Shown: positions 5,558-6,975 of the stretch, in pieces
Numbering within the stretch: position 1 is the stretch's first letter
Layout: every line of letters begins with the position of its first letter
DNA from: Verrucomicrobiia bacterium
GTDB lineage: Bacteria > Verrucomicrobiota > Verrucomicrobiia > Limisphaerales > UBA11358
DNA: 6,975 nucleotides
NCBI GenBank assembly: GCA_030044395.1
Contig: JASHVW010000238.1
Coordinates: 1-6,975 of the forward strand
Reading direction: 5' to 3'
The notes under the pieces: model-generated
The model's database searches: none
The model's input: only the letters and a program-made list of their open reading frames with translations
What the model was told of the DNA's origin: nothing
Translations under genes and position numbers: made by a program

Positions 5558-6717
5558 GCCCAACCGTTCCTTCATCGCCGCCGCCGATTCGCTTGCGGCG
5601 CATCGCGGAAATTGCCGCCGCCCTCATCATCATCGGCCTCATCATCGGCTTTGTGCCACGCTGGGTGGCGCACCGCGGGCTCCTCGCCCAGACCCGGGAC
5701 GATTCGGAGCTCATCGTCGGCGTCATTTCGGCCTTGCCGGAGCAAACCTCCCTGAGCGCCCCGTTGCCTGCCAATGTCCAGGCCTTCATCCAGGCCTCCA
5801 TCCACGCCCGCGCCAGCGGTTACCTGAAAGACTGGTATGTGGATATCGGCGACCATGCGACCAACGGCCAAGTGCTGGCCGAGATTGAAACTCCCGAATT
5901 GGACGAAGAGCTCGCCCAGGCCAAGGCGCAATTGGACCAGGCCAAAGCCAGTTTGGACCTGGCCAAAATCACCGCCGACCGCTGGGCGGAATTGCTCAAG
6001 ACCGCCAGCGTCAGCGAGCAGGACGCCCAGGAAAAGGAATCCGACTACGTCTTGCAACAGGCGAACGTCGAGGCCGCGCGCGCGAATCTTCAGCGTCTCC
6101 AGGACTTGAAGGGATTTGACAGCGTCACCGCGCCGTTCACCGGCGTCATCACCGAGCGCAACACGGACATCGGCCAGCTCATCGCCGCCGACAGCGGCCC
6201 CGCACTTTTCGGAATGGCCCAAACCGATCCCTTGCGCGTCTATGTCCAGGTCCCCCAGCAATACGTTCATGACGTCGCCGTCGGTCAAAAGGCCCAACTG
6301 AGTTTCCTGGAAATGCCCGGGCGCACCTTTGAGGCCACCGTCACACAAACTTCCGGTGCCGTGGACCCCGTCACCCGCACGTTGCAGGTGGAATTGCAGG
6401 TGCCCAATCCCAGGGGCAAGCTCTTCGCCGGCAGTTACGCCCAGGTCCGGTTTAACGATTCCCCCAACCCAGGGGCCTTGACAATTTCCGATAATGCCAT
6501 CATTTTCCGCGCTCAAGGGACCCAGGTCGCCCTCGTCGGCCCCGACAACAAAGTGCAGTTGCGCGACGTGAAGGTAGGCCGCGATTTCGGCGATGAAATT
6601 GAAGTACTCGACGGCCTCACGGCCACCGACCGCGTCATCAATAACCCGCCCGATTCCATCGCCGACGGCATGACTGTGCAAATCGCGCCCGCTACGGAGA
6701 CCGATTCAGCCCAATGA
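5554..6717 (+). CDS. RND periplasmic adaptor subunit (HlyD/AcrA-like membrane fusion protein)
   Basis: This 387-residue protein bridges the inner-membrane pump and the outer-membrane channel. A short Arg-containing cytoplasmic tail is followed by one hydrophobic segment (about 18-35). There is no lipobox cysteine, so it is probably an N-terminally anchored adaptor rather than a lipoprotein. The split lipoyl domain is visible as ASIHARASGYLKDWYVDIGD (81-100) with GQVLAEIETPEL, and VTAPFTGVITERNTDIGQLI (191-210). An Ala/Gln/Lys-rich coiled-coil hairpin (about 115-185) lies between the halves. A beta-barrel with LRVYVQVPQQY follows (from about 227), with AVDPVTRTLQVELQVPNP and a FAGSYAQVRF strand, and then a membrane-proximal domain to the end. 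Its ATG overlaps the permease stop (ATGA, 5554-5557), implying translational coupling and equal production of the partners. Confidence 0.94.
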   Translation: MSPTVPSSPPPIRLRRIAEIAAALIIIGLIIGFVPRWVAHRGLLAQTRDDSELIVGVISALPEQTSLSAPLPANVQAFIQASIHARASGYLKDWYVDIGDHATNGQVLAEIETPELDEELAQAKAQLDQAKASLDLAKITADRWAELLKTASVSEQDAQEKESDYVLQQANVEAARANLQRLQDLKGFDSVTAPFTGVITERNTDIGQLIAADSGPALFGMAQTDPLRVYVQVPQQYVHDVAVGQKAQLSFLEMPGRTFEATVTQTSGAVDPVTRTLQVELQVPNPRGKLFAGSYAQVRFNDSPNPGALTISDNAIIFRAQGTQVALVGPDNKVQLRDVKVGRDFGDEIEVLDGLTATDRVINNPPDSIADGMTVQIAPATETDSAQ

Positions 6718-6975
6718 AAAACCGCATCTCCCGCCTTCTGGCTTCCGGGGCCGTTATTCTGGTTTTGGGCGGCTGCGCCGTCGGCCCTAATTACCGGCGT
6801 CCGGCGGCGTTGCCCAGCCAGCCGTTGCCCAAGGCGTTTTCCGCCGTCACCCTGGCAACCAACGGCGTCATCTGGAAGGTCGCCCAGCCTGCCGCGAACG
6901 TTTCGCGCGGCGATTGGTGGCAAGCGTTCGGCAATTCGGAATTGGACCGCCTGGAGTTGCTGGCGCTGACCAACA
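6714..6975 (+). CDS. Outer-membrane efflux lipoprotein (TolC/OprM/NodT-like), 5' part only
   Basis: The gene starts with ATG inside the adaptor stop (ATGA, 6714-6717) and is open to the window end, giving 87 residues. A lipoprotein signal peptide is clear: MKNRISRLL, a hydrophobic run, and the lipobox LGGC with Cys21 as the lipidated residue. The mature N-terminus AVGPNYRRP is the hallmark of the NodT/OprM family, and DWWQAFGNSELDRLELLAL marks the start of the first helical repeat of the channel. A complete protein of this family is usually about 450-500 residues, so roughly four-fifths lie outside. It would form the trimeric outer-membrane exit duct of the pump encoded by the two genes before it. 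Confidence 0.93.
   Translation, partial: MKNRISRLLASGAVILVLGGCAVGPNYRRPAALPSQPLPKAFSAVTLATNGVIWKVAQPAANVSRGDWWQAFGNSELDRLELLALTN

Noticed and set aside
5572..6681. Long antisense ORF (369 codons) on the - strand
   Set aside because: It lies entirely opposite the adaptor gene, whose GC-rich third positions suppress stops on the other strand. Its translation shows no recognisable domain, while the + strand is a clear HlyD-type protein.

Overview
This window comes from a bacterial chromosome of moderately high GC content. Several observations point weakly to an environmental Verrucomicrobiota-like (or related PVC or Acidobacteria-like) genome. The RND proteins resemble the permease-first efflux operons common in those phyla. 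Recognisable Shine-Dalgarno sequences are mostly missing ahead of the starts. An intergenic cluster of short hairpins resembles dispersed repeats I associate with Verrucomicrobia. This placement rests on recall and style, not on a marker gene.

Layout, all on the + strand. (1) 1-364: the 3' end of an antitoxin-like gene overlaps by four bases a RelE/ParE/HigB-like toxin gene. That toxin is cut short by an in-frame TGA, and the coding signal continues for 11 more codons beyond it. (2) 374-1330: a complete DppD/OppD-type peptide ABC transporter ATPase with no permease or binding-protein partner in view. (3) 1331-1654: a gene-free stretch holding a composite palindromic repeat (1412-1519) and the tetR promoter, whose -35 region lies inside a perfect 16-bp palindrome. 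(4) 1655-2257: a TetR-family repressor. (5) 2258-2380: an intergenic region with an operator-like site. (6) 2381-6975: a tripartite RND efflux operon ordered inner-membrane permease, periplasmic adaptor, outer-membrane lipoprotein channel. The last gene runs off the window. Both junctions inside the operon are ATGA overlaps.

The likely working unit is the second half. The TetR protein probably represses itself through the 1573-1588 palindrome, and possibly the RND operon through a weaker related site at 2293-2308. An unidentified ligand would release it and induce export. The permease has the TM4 Asp-Asp pair and the TM11 Arg/Thr of proton-driven RND pumps, but has Ala where AcrB has the TM10 Lys. 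I see no clearly new system. The best leads are the interrupted toxin, the composite repeat, the operator pair and the altered proton-relay site.
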